Positions 7,435 through 14,051 of a stretch of 14,112 bases of DNA are shown here, one piece after another. Location of the stretch: assembly GCA_031257955.1 (NCBI GenBank), contig JAIRNQ010000335.1:1-14112 (forward strand), in the 5' to 3' direction. The first letter of the stretch is position 1; every line of letters begins with the position of its first letter. This DNA is from Deltaproteobacteria bacterium (GTDB taxonomy: Bacteria; Desulfobacterota; Desulfarculia; Adiutricales; Adiutricaceae). The translations under genes and the position numbers were made by a program. The notes under the pieces were generated by a model. The model was not told where the DNA came from. It did not search any database and saw only the letters and a program-made list of their open reading frames with translations.

Positions 7435-9839
7435 CTATCGGGGAAGCCGCCGTTTCCGGGCTTCGGGGCACCCCGCCTGGTTGGCCGTCCCGGGGAGGGG
7501 CTCGCCCGCTTGGGGGCCTCGTAAGGCAAGGTAACCGTCACCCGGCCGCCCCCTTCGGGCTCGTTGGAGATGGCCACTTCCCCGTGATGGGCCTCGATGA
7601 TATTTCTGATGATAGACAAGCCCAGGCCCATGCCCTTGGTTTTGGTGGTGTAATAGGGCACGAAGGGGTTATCGAGCTGGGCTTGGTCAAAGCCCGGGCC
7701 GTTGTCGGAGAAAACGATGGCCAGGCCTCCATCCAACGGACTTTTGTTCGCCGGGCCCGCTTGGGCCTTGTCCTCCGGTGCCTTGTCCAACGGGGTTTGC
7801 CCCGTCTGGGCTTGGTCGGGCGGGGCTTGGCCGTTGGGCGGGTTGAGCCTGACCGTCAAGTTCCTGGGCCGATCGGGAGGGTTGGCCTCGGTGGCTTGAA
7901 TGGCGTTGAGGTAGACGTTGGTGAGAGCCTGGGTCAGCAGATCCTTGTCACCTTGTATATTGAAGCTTTTCTCGGGCAGCTCCAAGGCCATGTTCACGTT
8001 TTTAAACTTGGGATCGTAGCGGATGAAGGCGTGGATGTCTTTCAAAAACTTCACCAGATCCAAGTTGCTGAGCCTCAGCTCGGATATCCCATCGTATTCC
8101 AGCGGCAGGTTGACCGTGACCAAGGCCCCGCCCTCGGGGTTGTTGCCCAGCTTAACGCTACCCCTAAAGGCTTGGATGACGTTATTGGCCTTGGCCAAGC
8201 CCAGCCCGGAACTCTTGGCGCTGGAGGAAAAGTAGGGCACGAAAGGCGTCTGGAGTTGCTTTTGCCCGAAGCCGGGACCGTTGTCCGAAAAGAGGATGGT
8301 CCCCCGGTTGGTGCCGGTCCGCTTGAGGGTGACCTTCAGTAACCCGGGCTTGTCATCGGGGTTGTTTTTCATGGCCTGGAAAGCGTTGCGGTATATGCCC
8401 GAGAGGGCGGAGGCCAACTGGGTCGGATCGGCCTGGGCATATAAATGGCTCTGGGGAAGGCTTAACTCCATTGAGAGATTGTCACCCTCGAGCTCCCGTT
8501 TGGCCTCTTCGTGCAGGTTGGTCAGAAAGTCGCACAGCTCAACGCTTTCGGTGTTGATGGCCGGGTTGGCGTAGGCCTGAAAATCGGTAATCGTCCTGGC
8601 CATTCTCTCAACGCAATTAAGGATGACCGTCAGAGCGTCCTTTTCGTCCGTGTCTTCGGCTTTGTTGATTAGGTGCTGGGTCAGGCCCTTGATAGCCCCC
8701 AGGGGATTTCTAATCTCGTGGGCCAGCCCCGAGGCCAGGCCGCCCAGCCTAGCCATGCGCTCCTGCTTAGACAGGGCGTCTTTTAGGCGGTTAAGTTCGC
8801 CCAGGTCGGCCATCAGGACCACCCGCCCCAGTTCCCCGCCGCCGGGCCCGGTAATCGAGCCGGAGGTAATCGAAAGCCTTAGACAGGGAGCGTCTTTGAA
8901 GCTGATGTCCACCTCTTGGCCGTTAATTTCCTTCTCGTCCGGAAAGACGTCATGGGTAAGGTCTTTGAGCGTGTGCCCTACGAACTCCGCCTCGCTTAGA
9001 CCGGCCAGTTTCTGGGCCGCCTGGTTGGCCAAAACCACCTTGCCTTCCGGGTTGTTAAGTACCAGCCCCAAGGGTAATCTAGTTATTATCTCATTGGTTA
9101 AGGCATGGTAATGAATAAATTTAAAAAGCCAAGTAATGGCGAACAAAATCGAGAGTATTACTAACAGAGTTAGAAGGCTAAATATGATGGCATTTAAACG
9201 CACGATAAAGGTGGCTTTATCGAACTCTTCCATGCTAAACCCCAACCAGACGTAGACGGCCCGCTCGGGGTGCTCGAAATCCAAATTATCCGGCGGCCAG
9301 GGCGGCGGGGGATCGCCAATCTTGGGGAGGTTATTCGGGTCAATGGGCGGCATTATGCTCCAAAGCGTTGGCCGGTAGACCACAAAAGCCTTATGCCCGT
9401 GCCTGAAAAACATGGTTTTGGCTTTGGGCAACCAGTTGGGATGGAAGGCCTCCGGGGGCTCCGGTTGGCCCAAAGACGCTGAAACGAAGTCTTTTTCTCT
9501 AGTGGCCATCCCCCGTATCCGACCTTTGTAGTCGGTAGTGGCAATGAAGACCACGTCGGTGTCCCGCTCCATCAGAAGCATGCTGTCTAGGCCGTTGGGG
9601 GCCTTGTCGTCTATCCATTTATTGCCCAGGGCCATGCCCGTGTATTTAATGTGAGATTCCCCGGTGGTCAAAAATAGCCTTTCCAGGTTTCTGCTTTCCC
9701 TATCTAGATCGTTTAGGGCCAAAAAGGCCGACGCGGCCAGACAGACCAAGGCCACCACCAACAAAATCTTTAACCAATTTGGAATGCGGGCAGGCCGGCT
9801 TAAATAATCTATGGCTTTCGGTTTTATGCTAAGTTCCAT
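7425..9839 (-). CDS. Membrane sensor histidine kinase, ZraS/NtrB-like, with two tandem ATPase domains
   Basis: An 804-residue inner-membrane two-component sensor. TM1 is about 22-42, the periplasmic sensor 43-209 (with a proline cluster at 177-183) and TM2 about 210-238. A PAS-like domain spans about 247-345. The HisKA H-box has phospho-acceptor His374 in GLAHEIRNPLGAIKGL. The first catalytic domain has N-box Asn485 (IYRNAFQAM), G1 SDNGPGF (518-524) and G2 SGLGLA. The segment after residue about 585 resembles the linker before the first ATPase and leads into a second complete one. That second domain has N-box Asn645 (VYLNAIQAT), G1 SDNGPGF (711-717) and G2 GMGLGL (736-741), but no second H-box. 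The second domain has a Pro/Gln/Ala/Lys-rich insert at about 667-703. The ATG at 9839 has GGGGAGG six bases upstream and is preferred over a TTG at 9872. No response regulator is nearby. The gene is divergent from the ZraP-like gene. Confidence 0.93.
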   Translation of the reverse strand: MELSIKPKAIDYLSRPARIPNWLKILLVVALVCLAASAFLALNDLDRESRNLERLFLTTGESHIKYTGMALGNKWIDDKAPNGLDSMLLMERDTDVVFIATTDYKGRIRGMATREKDFVSASLGQPEPPEAFHPNWLPKAKTMFFRHGHKAFVVYRPTLWSIMPPIDPNNLPKIGDPPPPWPPDNLDFEHPERAVYVWLGFSMEEFDKATFIVRLNAIIFSLLTLLVILSILFAITWLFKFIHYHALTNEIITRLPLGLVLNNPEGKVVLANQAAQKLAGLSEAEFVGHTLKDLTHDVFPDEKEINGQEVDISFKDAPCLRLSITSGSITGPGGGELGRVVLMADLGELNRLKDALSKQERMARLGGLASGLAHEIRNPLGAIKGLTQHLINKAEDTDEKDALTVILNCVERMARTITDFQAYANPAINTESVELCDFLTNLHEEAKRELEGDNLSMELSLPQSHLYAQADPTQLASALSGIYRNAFQAMKNNPDDKPGLLKVTLKRTGTNRGTILFSDNGPGFGQKQLQTPFVPYFSSSAKSSGLGLAKANNVIQAFRGSVKLGNNPEGGALVTVNLPLEYDGISELRLSNLDLVKFLKDIHAFIRYDPKFKNVNMALELPEKSFNIQGDKDLLTQALTNVYLNAIQATEANPPDRPRNLTVRLNPPNGQAPPDQAQTGQTPLDKAPEDKAQAGPANKSPLDGGLAIVFSDNGPGFDQAQLDNPFVPYYTTKTKGMGLGLSIIRNIIEAHHGEVAISNEPEGGGRVTVTLPYEAPKRASPSPGRPTRRGAPKPGNGGFPDRWS

Positions 9840-9897
9840 CGGGCGCCTCCCCGGGTCCGGGCCCAACGCCAATTCGGTCGGGCCCCCGTCCGGAGAA

Positions 9898-9928
9898 TGG
9901 GGGCGCGCGTAGAAATTACGCGCCCCCA
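9898..9928. other. Strong inverted repeat in the kinase upstream region
   Basis: TGGGGGCGCG (9898-9907) and CGCGCCCCCA (9919-9928) form a perfect 10-bp GC-rich stem around an 11-base loop, about 60 bp upstream of the kinase start. Neither strand has a T-run, so a standard intrinsic terminator is unlikely. On the kinase transcript it could be a leader hairpin; on DNA, an operator. Immediately beside it, an imperfect palindrome AGTGT...ACACT spans 9928-9948. Confidence 0.55.
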
Positions 9929-10034
9929 GTGTAAATATTACTCACACTAAGGCCGGCCTCTCTTATGGGGTACAGTCGGCACAAAGGTAGCGTTGTACTT
10001 TTATAAAAATAGCTTTTTAATTTAAAAGGAAAAA

Positions 10035-10133
10035 ATGCCTAAAATAATCCCAGGAGAGGAGCGTAACGAAACTACCCATGGACATTGGGCCGCCCCGCCG
10101 GAAATCGCCCCCACATACCATAAGCAAAAATAA
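10035..10133 (+). CDS. Possible 32-residue small protein
   Basis: ATG at 10035 runs to TAA at 10131-10133. AAAGGA lies just upstream with about four to five bases of spacing, and a TATAAA at 10002-10007 could be a -10 element. The peptide (starts MPKIIPGEER, ends HKQK) has no hydrophobic segment or recognisable motif. The ribosome binding site sits in an A/T-rich stretch that could give the match by chance. I do not recognise it, and it may not be a gene. Confidence 0.25.
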   Translation: MPKIIPGEERNETTHGHWAAPPEIAPTYHKQK

Positions 10134-10171
10134 TACCAATTCGACATAAGTTAGGTCCAAGGCAACCGTTC

Positions 10172-10182
10172 CCGGATTCCGG
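10172..10182. promoter_or_regulatory. Palindrome upstream of the sigma-54 promoter
   Basis: CCGGA-T-TCCGG is a perfect 11-bp palindrome ending 30 bases before the -24 element. Sigma-54 activators bind inverted repeats upstream, though usually farther away, so this is only a candidate activator site. Confidence 0.25.
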
Positions 10183-10212
10183 CTTCAGGCTCGCGATTTC
10201 TATTCAGTCGGC

Positions 10213-10230
10213 TTGGCATGATTATTGCTT
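10213..10230 (+). promoter_or_regulatory. Sigma-54 (RpoN) type -24/-12 promoter for the ZraP-like gene
   Basis: TTGGCATGATTATTGCTT matches the -24/-12 consensus TGGCACG-N4-TTGCW with one mismatch. The invariant GG (10215-10216) and GC (10227-10228) are separated by the required 10 bases. Start site would be near 10240. In E. coli, zraP is transcribed from a sigma-54 promoter by ZraR, which fits the neighbouring ZraS-like kinase and ZraP-like gene. Confidence 0.7.
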
Positions 10231-10408
10231 ATCACAATGCGCCTTTAAGGCGCTTGGCCTATCCATAATGGCCGGCCTTGGCCTCCTTCAACTGTATGTC
10301 TTAACCCTTGGGCTATGGGTTTAGGGATTAATCCGGTCCGATCCTGGGCCCAAATCGCGTTGTCCCTCTACCTCGCCATCCCCTTTAGTGACCCCTGGCG
10401 ATTGCGCC

Positions 10409-10492
10409 GGGCCGCCTCCCCGCCGGCCCCTTACCTTCGCCCATCGCGGCGAACCGTTATCGTTTGAACCTGGGCCGCCTCCCCGCCGGCCC
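10409..10492. repeat. 21-bp GC-rich direct repeat in the ZraP-like gene leader
   Basis: GGGCCGCCTCCCCGCCGGCC plus one C occurs exactly at 10409-10429 and 10472-10492, 63 bp apart. It lies within the predicted leader downstream of the sigma-54 promoter. Confidence 0.85.
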
Positions 10493-10586
10493 TTTCCCAA
10501 TCCCGGTAGCTCGAAAGATTGAAACAACTAGCCATTGGCGCCGCAAGTACCTTTAACTTAAACCTTATGTATTATGGAGTGTGTTT

Positions 10587-11333
10587 ATGAGTAGAGCCAA
10601 GAAAATTTCGCTAATTGTAATGTCAGTGACCATCCTAGCCTTCGGCGGCCTGGCCTTGGCCCAAGACGAAGCCCCACCGGCGCCGGGCGGGCCTCCCCCG
10701 GTCGATTACGACAACGGCTATAGCGACCAGGACGGTAACATCGACCAAAGCGCCCCGCCCCAAAACTGGGACAATGGCCGGGGTTATGGTCGCGGTTATG
10801 GCCGCGGGCATGGGCACTGGTATCACGGTGACTGGCAGGATTATCGCGACGACGATTACGGTCCCGGTTATGGCGACCGGCGCCGGGGCCATCGGAACTG
10901 GCGGGGCGGCCCCAAGCTCTCCGAAGAACAGAAGACCGCCTTGGAAAAACTCCAAACCGACCATTGGGCCAAAGTTGAGCCTCTTCTGGATCAGCTCAGG
11001 GACAACCAACTTCTGTACCAGGCCCTGGAAAACAACCAAAACGCCTCGGTGGACGAGATTAAAAAAGTCATAAGCGAACTGAGCCGGGTCAGGAAAGAAC
11101 TTAGGGCCGAAGCGTTGGCCTTCCGTCAGAGCCTTAAAGACAAAGGGTTTTCGGCCTACGCCCGCGGAGGCCCGGGCTGGGATGGGCCAGGCCGGGGAAT
11201 TCACGGCTGGGGTGGCCATGGCGGAGGTTTTGGCGTTTGTCCCATACTAGATTGGAATGACGGTCCCGACGACGATTTCAACGACTACGATTACGGTCGC
11301 CGCGGCCACTGGGGTAAACGCCACTGGATGTAA
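10587..11333 (+). CDS. ZraP/CpxP/Spy-like periplasmic protein, Gly/His/Asp/Tyr-rich
   Basis: A secreted 248-residue protein. Residues 1-25 are a signal peptide (basic start, hydrophobic core, LALA then Gln26). Residues about 26-108 are low-complexity: Pro/Gly-rich, then Tyr/Gly/Arg/His/Asp-rich (RGYGRGYGRGHGHWYHGDW). The conserved helical core is about 111-188, starting LSEEQKTALEKLQ, the position of the LTxxQ-type motif, and matching ZraP in helix layout. The C-terminus (190-248) is again Gly/His/Asp/Tyr/Trp-rich and contains the only cysteine (Cys218). ZraP binds zinc, acts as a periplasmic chaperone and dampens ZraS signalling; the His/Asp-rich arms fit metal binding, which is inference. 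TGGAG at 10575-10579, seven bases upstream, supports the ATG at 10587 over the GTG at 10581. A sigma-54 promoter lies upstream and a terminator just after the stop. It is divergent from the kinase. Confidence 0.85.
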   Translation: MSRAKKISLIVMSVTILAFGGLALAQDEAPPAPGGPPPVDYDNGYSDQDGNIDQSAPPQNWDNGRGYGRGYGRGHGHWYHGDWQDYRDDDYGPGYGDRRRGHRNWRGGPKLSEEQKTALEKLQTDHWAKVEPLLDQLRDNQLLYQALENNQNASVDEIKKVISELSRVRKELRAEALAFRQSLKDKGFSAYARGGPGWDGPGRGIHGWGGHGGGFGVCPILDWNDGPDDDFNDYDYGRRGHWGKRHWM

Positions 11334-11344
11334 AGCTCACCCAT

Positions 11345-11389
11345 AAAAAAACCGGCGCGCTGGGACCTCCTTAGGGCCATGGCGCGCCG
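11345..11389 (-). terminator. Intrinsic terminator after the ZraP-like gene, strongest for leftward transcription
   Basis: CGGCGCGC (11353-11360) pairs with GCGCGCCG (11382-11389) over eight GC-rich pairs with possible inner pairing. On the minus strand the stem is followed by seven T (A-run at 11345-11351), the classic form for transcripts coming from the right. On the plus strand it lies 20 bases after the ZraP-like stop but lacks a T-run, so it may serve both genes with unequal strength. Confidence 0.75.
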
Positions 11390-11533
11390 ATACATTAATC
11401 TCTATCTATCCTGGCCAGTCAGCCCGTCACCGCTGGCCCGCTGGCCAGCAATGCTTGGGCCAATACGCCCTTACCGCGTTCACGTTAAGGGCCAAGCGAA
11501 ATGGCTGGCCTTACGACCATTACGGCCAAGAGT

Positions 11534-11676
11534 AGGGTTTTATCCATAACGGCAAAGCCACACGTCGCCTTTACTCGCTAAGGGGCAAGCGAACTGCCAG
11601 CTTCACCACCCTTACGGCCAAGGGAAGGGTTTTATCCATAACGGCAAAGCCACACGTCGCCTTTACTCGCTAAGGG
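11534..11676. repeat. 51-bp perfect direct repeat, two copies
   Basis: The sequence at 11534-11584 is identical to 11626-11676 (starts AGGGTTTTATCCATAACGG, ends CTCGCTAAGGG), offset 92 bp. A diverged third copy begins at 11781 (AGGGTTTGTTATCCATAACG). Confidence 0.92.
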
Positions 11677-11933
11677 CCAAGCGAAATGTTGGCTTTACGC
11701 GTTAAGGGCGAAGCTATGTCATTGGCGAAGAGGTAACGGCATAGCCGACTTCGAGCCGTTTCCCCAAGACGGCCAAGGATAGGGTTTGTTATCCATAACG
11801 GGCGATATAACCCGTAATCTTTAATCGCTAAGGGCCAAGCGAAATGTTGGCTTTACGCGTTAAGGGCGAAGCTATGTCATTGGCGAAGAGGTAAAGGCAT
11901 AGCCGACTTCGAGCCGTTTCCCCAAGGCGGCCA
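11667..11933. repeat. 109-bp direct repeat, two copies
   Basis: Positions 11667-11775 recur at 11825-11933, offset 158 bp, with only two differences (GTAACGG/GTAAAGG and AAGACGG/AAGGCGG). Such near identity in non-coding DNA means recent duplication or gene conversion. Confidence 0.92.
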
Positions 11934-12197
11934 TAAACGGGCCTAGAAGACCGCCAGCGCGTTTTTTGTTTTTCTGGCAGCCATGGAACTGGAAACTCCG
12001 AAATGGCCTCTACGGCGACCTGGGACCGATGGCAGGCCTTGGCCGGCCCGGACGATCGGTGTCTACCCGTATGACCCGGGGGCCCCGTAGTGGCGCGGCC
12101 GCGAGGTGAGAGTCAAAGATTGGGGCTTCTCGGTTTGCGCACTCTCTCGGCTTGGGGGTCACTTCGGCGTGGTTCATGAGTTTTTGTTTTAATGCTC

Positions 12198-14051
12198 TTA
12201 CAATACTTCAGCGTGGAACGGAGTCATATCAAGTCTCTTAGCCTGATTGTTCTCCACATAGACGCAAGCGTCTATGTTCCTATTCTCCTCGGATATGGCC
12301 AAACCCACCAGGACGGGGTTAGAAAAAGGCAGGCCGTAATCTTTGTCAATAATCCATTTTATGGCCTTTATGGACGCGGCGTTAGCTTGGCTGGATTTGG
12401 GAACGACCTTTATTTCTATGACGTATTGTTTGTCTCTTGACTCAACGACCAGATCGGCGCGGCCTAAGCTATTTGGTACCTGCGTGAAGGCCCGGCACCC
12501 GGTGCCCAGGAGGAAAGCCAGCAGGTTTGACAGATAATAGTTCTCGCCGAACCTGAAGCCGATCCCTTTATAGCCTGGGCTTTCTTTCTGGAGCTCTTCA
12601 AGGGCGCCATTGGCGTTTTTGTAATTATGTTTTGTAATATACTCAGATACCTTCTTGCTTAATGTCGCGGTGGTTGGCCAGATAGAATGGTCGATAAGCC
12701 TATTTGACGCGTATTGATTGTCTCCTATGATAGCCAGAAACAGGTCCAAGCACGTTTCGGTATGGTCATCATAAGATATTGAGTTGAAGAGCCGACAGAA
12801 ATCCCCAACGAAACCAGCGATGTCTCCGACGTCAAAATGGTTTTTTAGTTTAATTGAGGAGTCGCCAACTTGGGGTCCCGAAAGAAAAGCCATGTCCTTA
12901 AACAGTTTTGCCAGGGATGAGCGGACCTCAATGTTGGGATAGTCCAAAGTGTAGGAAGACTCGGAATCGGGGCTTTTGCGCAGGGTGAGATAGCCAGCTT
13001 GGTAAAGAAACCCCTCTGGCGGGGTTGAGTAGATTTCCCCTGGATCGTCAATGAAATCAGAGGAGACTTCAAGACCGCTGAACTGATCTACCGTTAGGTA
13101 TTTGTCCTTTAACAACTCCCTTATGAGGGTATTGGAGCCTGATTTCATCCAATAGTGATAGAATGTTTTGTCTTGCAAAAAAAGAAGCGCGGACTGGGGG
13201 TTGTAAAGCCGAGTTTCGCCGTCAAAGGAAAAGCCGGAATAATAGTCTTTAATCTTAGCGAGCAACTCTGTCTCGCTCAATCGAAGTTCGTCCGCCGCCT
13301 GTTTAATGAAAGGCCCAAAATTATTTTCAAGTTCCTCCTGCGTGAAACCAACGAAGGGAGCGAATTCAGGCAGAACGGAAATGTCTTTCAAATTGATTAA
13401 GCCAGAAAAAAGGCCCATCTGGGAAAATTTAGTGACCCCAGTGATAAAGACGAAATTAAGCTCGGTGTCCAAATCTTGAATTTTGCTGTAAAAATCTGAC
13501 ATGACTGAGCTGGTGTCCTCTAGTAAGCCCCCAATCTCTGACAAGGCAGGAGACTGGATTACCTTTGTGACTGGGGCGTCATACTCGTCAATCAATAGGA
13601 CGACACCATTGTTATTGTAAGCCTCATTGACATCCATAATAAGGCGAATAAACGTGTCAGCCGCGTCAGCCCCATGCGGCACGACCCCATGACGCTTAGC
13701 GTTCTCGGTTAGTTCAGAAATGATCCCATTTTCCAAGTTATCTTTACAGCCGGCCCCGCTGGGCCGGCTCATAAGCAGGTTGATGACCGGGCGTGGGACG
13801 AAGTCGGGGGAGTTCATGATTTCCTCGACGGCCAGCCCTTTGAACAAGTCTTTGTCTCCCGAAAAGAAAGAGTCCATTGTGGATATGGCCAGGGACTTGC
13901 CAAAACGCTTGGGCCTGGCTAAGAAAAGTATCTTGCCAAATCTCCTAAGCAAAGGTATATACATGGTTTTATCCACATATTTTTTCCCTTTGGCTCTAAT
14001 TTCTTTAAAGTTGCTCGTGCCTAGCGGAAAAATAGGCCGTTTCAATTTCAT
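12198..14051 (-). CDS. AAA-ATPase-like / PD-(D/E)XK nuclease-like protein (DUF1703-type family)
   Basis: A 617-residue cytoplasmic protein of a widespread, often multi-copy family of unknown function. The N-terminus has the family hallmark LGTSNFKEIRAKGKKYVDKT (10-29). The P-loop-like motif ARPKRFGKS is at 45-53 and Walker B VVLLIDEYDAP at 150-160. A sensor-like ITGVTKFS follows at 203-210. The C-terminal domain carries a PD-(D/E)XK nuclease-like core: GRADLVVE with Asp533, then EIK with Glu546 and Lys548. Length and both motif sets are intact, so it is not a pseudogene. The ATG at 14051 has GGGGAGGG upstream with five bases of spacing; a GTG at 14084 is in frame but poorer. Base composition is visibly lower in GC than neighbouring genes, consistent with horizontal acquisition. 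A role in mobile-element biology or defence is often suspected for such ATPase-nuclease fusions but is not shown here. Confidence 0.88.
   Translation of the reverse strand: MKLKRPIFPLGTSNFKEIRAKGKKYVDKTMYIPLLRRFGKILFLARPKRFGKSLAISTMDSFFSGDKDLFKGLAVEEIMNSPDFVPRPVINLLMSRPSGAGCKDNLENGIISELTENAKRHGVVPHGADAADTFIRLIMDVNEAYNNNGVVLLIDEYDAPVTKVIQSPALSEIGGLLEDTSSVMSDFYSKIQDLDTELNFVFITGVTKFSQMGLFSGLINLKDISVLPEFAPFVGFTQEELENNFGPFIKQAADELRLSETELLAKIKDYYSGFSFDGETRLYNPQSALLFLQDKTFYHYWMKSGSNTLIRELLKDKYLTVDQFSGLEVSSDFIDDPGEIYSTPPEGFLYQAGYLTLRKSPDSESSYTLDYPNIEVRSSLAKLFKDMAFLSGPQVGDSSIKLKNHFDVGDIAGFVGDFCRLFNSISYDDHTETCLDLFLAIIGDNQYASNRLIDHSIWPTTATLSKKVSEYITKHNYKNANGALEELQKESPGYKGIGFRFGENYYLSNLLAFLLGTGCRAFTQVPNSLGRADLVVESRDKQYVIEIKVVPKSSQANAASIKAIKWIIDKDYGLPFSNPVLVGLAISEENRNIDACVYVENNQAKRLDMTPFHAEVL

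Larger units (their letters stand above)
9949..10586. other. Divergent spacer between kinase and ZraP-like gene
   Basis: This stretch carries an AT-rich island (about 9990-10035), a possible 32-codon ORF, a palindrome, a sigma-54 type promoter and a pair of 21-bp GC-rich repeats. A minus-strand frame at 10321-10527 is Gly/Arg repeat sequence from those repeats and has no ribosome binding site. The 5' leader of the ZraP-like mRNA would be about 345 nt if it starts from the sigma-54 element. Confidence 0.55.
11483..11933. repeat. Cluster of six CGYTAAGGGCSAAGC core repeats
   Basis: The core appears at 11483-11500, 11576-11593, 11668-11685, 11700-11714, 11826-11843 and 11858-11872. Four copies read CGYTAAGGGSCAAGCGAA, partly palindromic through CGCT/AGCG ends, and two read CGTTAAGGGCGAAGC. 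The first three are spaced 92-93 bp; then pairs 32 bp apart recur at a 158-bp period. Other recurring words are TTACGGCCAAG and TATCCATAACGG. This is a higher-order repeat in non-coding DNA of unknown role. Confidence 0.85.
11390..12197. other. 800-bp non-coding region dominated by a repeat cluster
   Basis: No frame with a ribosome binding site is present. Positions 11411-11448 hold CTGGCCAG twice. Positions 11483-11933 are the nested repeat cluster described separately. Positions 11934-12197 are unremarkable, apart from a T-rich patch near 11961-11976 flanked by GCCAG/CTGGC and a GAGAGT/ACTCTC pair near 12107-12153. None reads as a tRNA or CRISPR array. Confidence 0.6.

Noticed and set aside
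7395..8342. Long plus-strand frame of 315 codons
   Set aside because: It lies antisense inside the histidine kinase, whose motifs are unmistakable; GC-rich codon bias opens the opposite strand.
9928..9948. CRP/FNR-family binding site
   Set aside because: The half-sites resemble TGTGA/TTACA but the spacing is seven rather than six bases, and no regulator is linked.
10321..10527. Minus-strand Gly/Arg-rich frame of 68 codons
   Set aside because: TTG start, no ribosome binding site, and its GRRGGGP repeats simply reflect the 21-bp DNA repeat.
10635..11219. Minus-strand 194-codon frame opposite the ZraP-like gene
   Set aside because: Shadow of the plus-strand gene, which has a signal peptide, ribosome binding site and family core.
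11483..11933. CRISPR array
   Set aside because: Spacing of units is 32, 92 and 158 bp, spacers are themselves repeated, and no cas gene is nearby.
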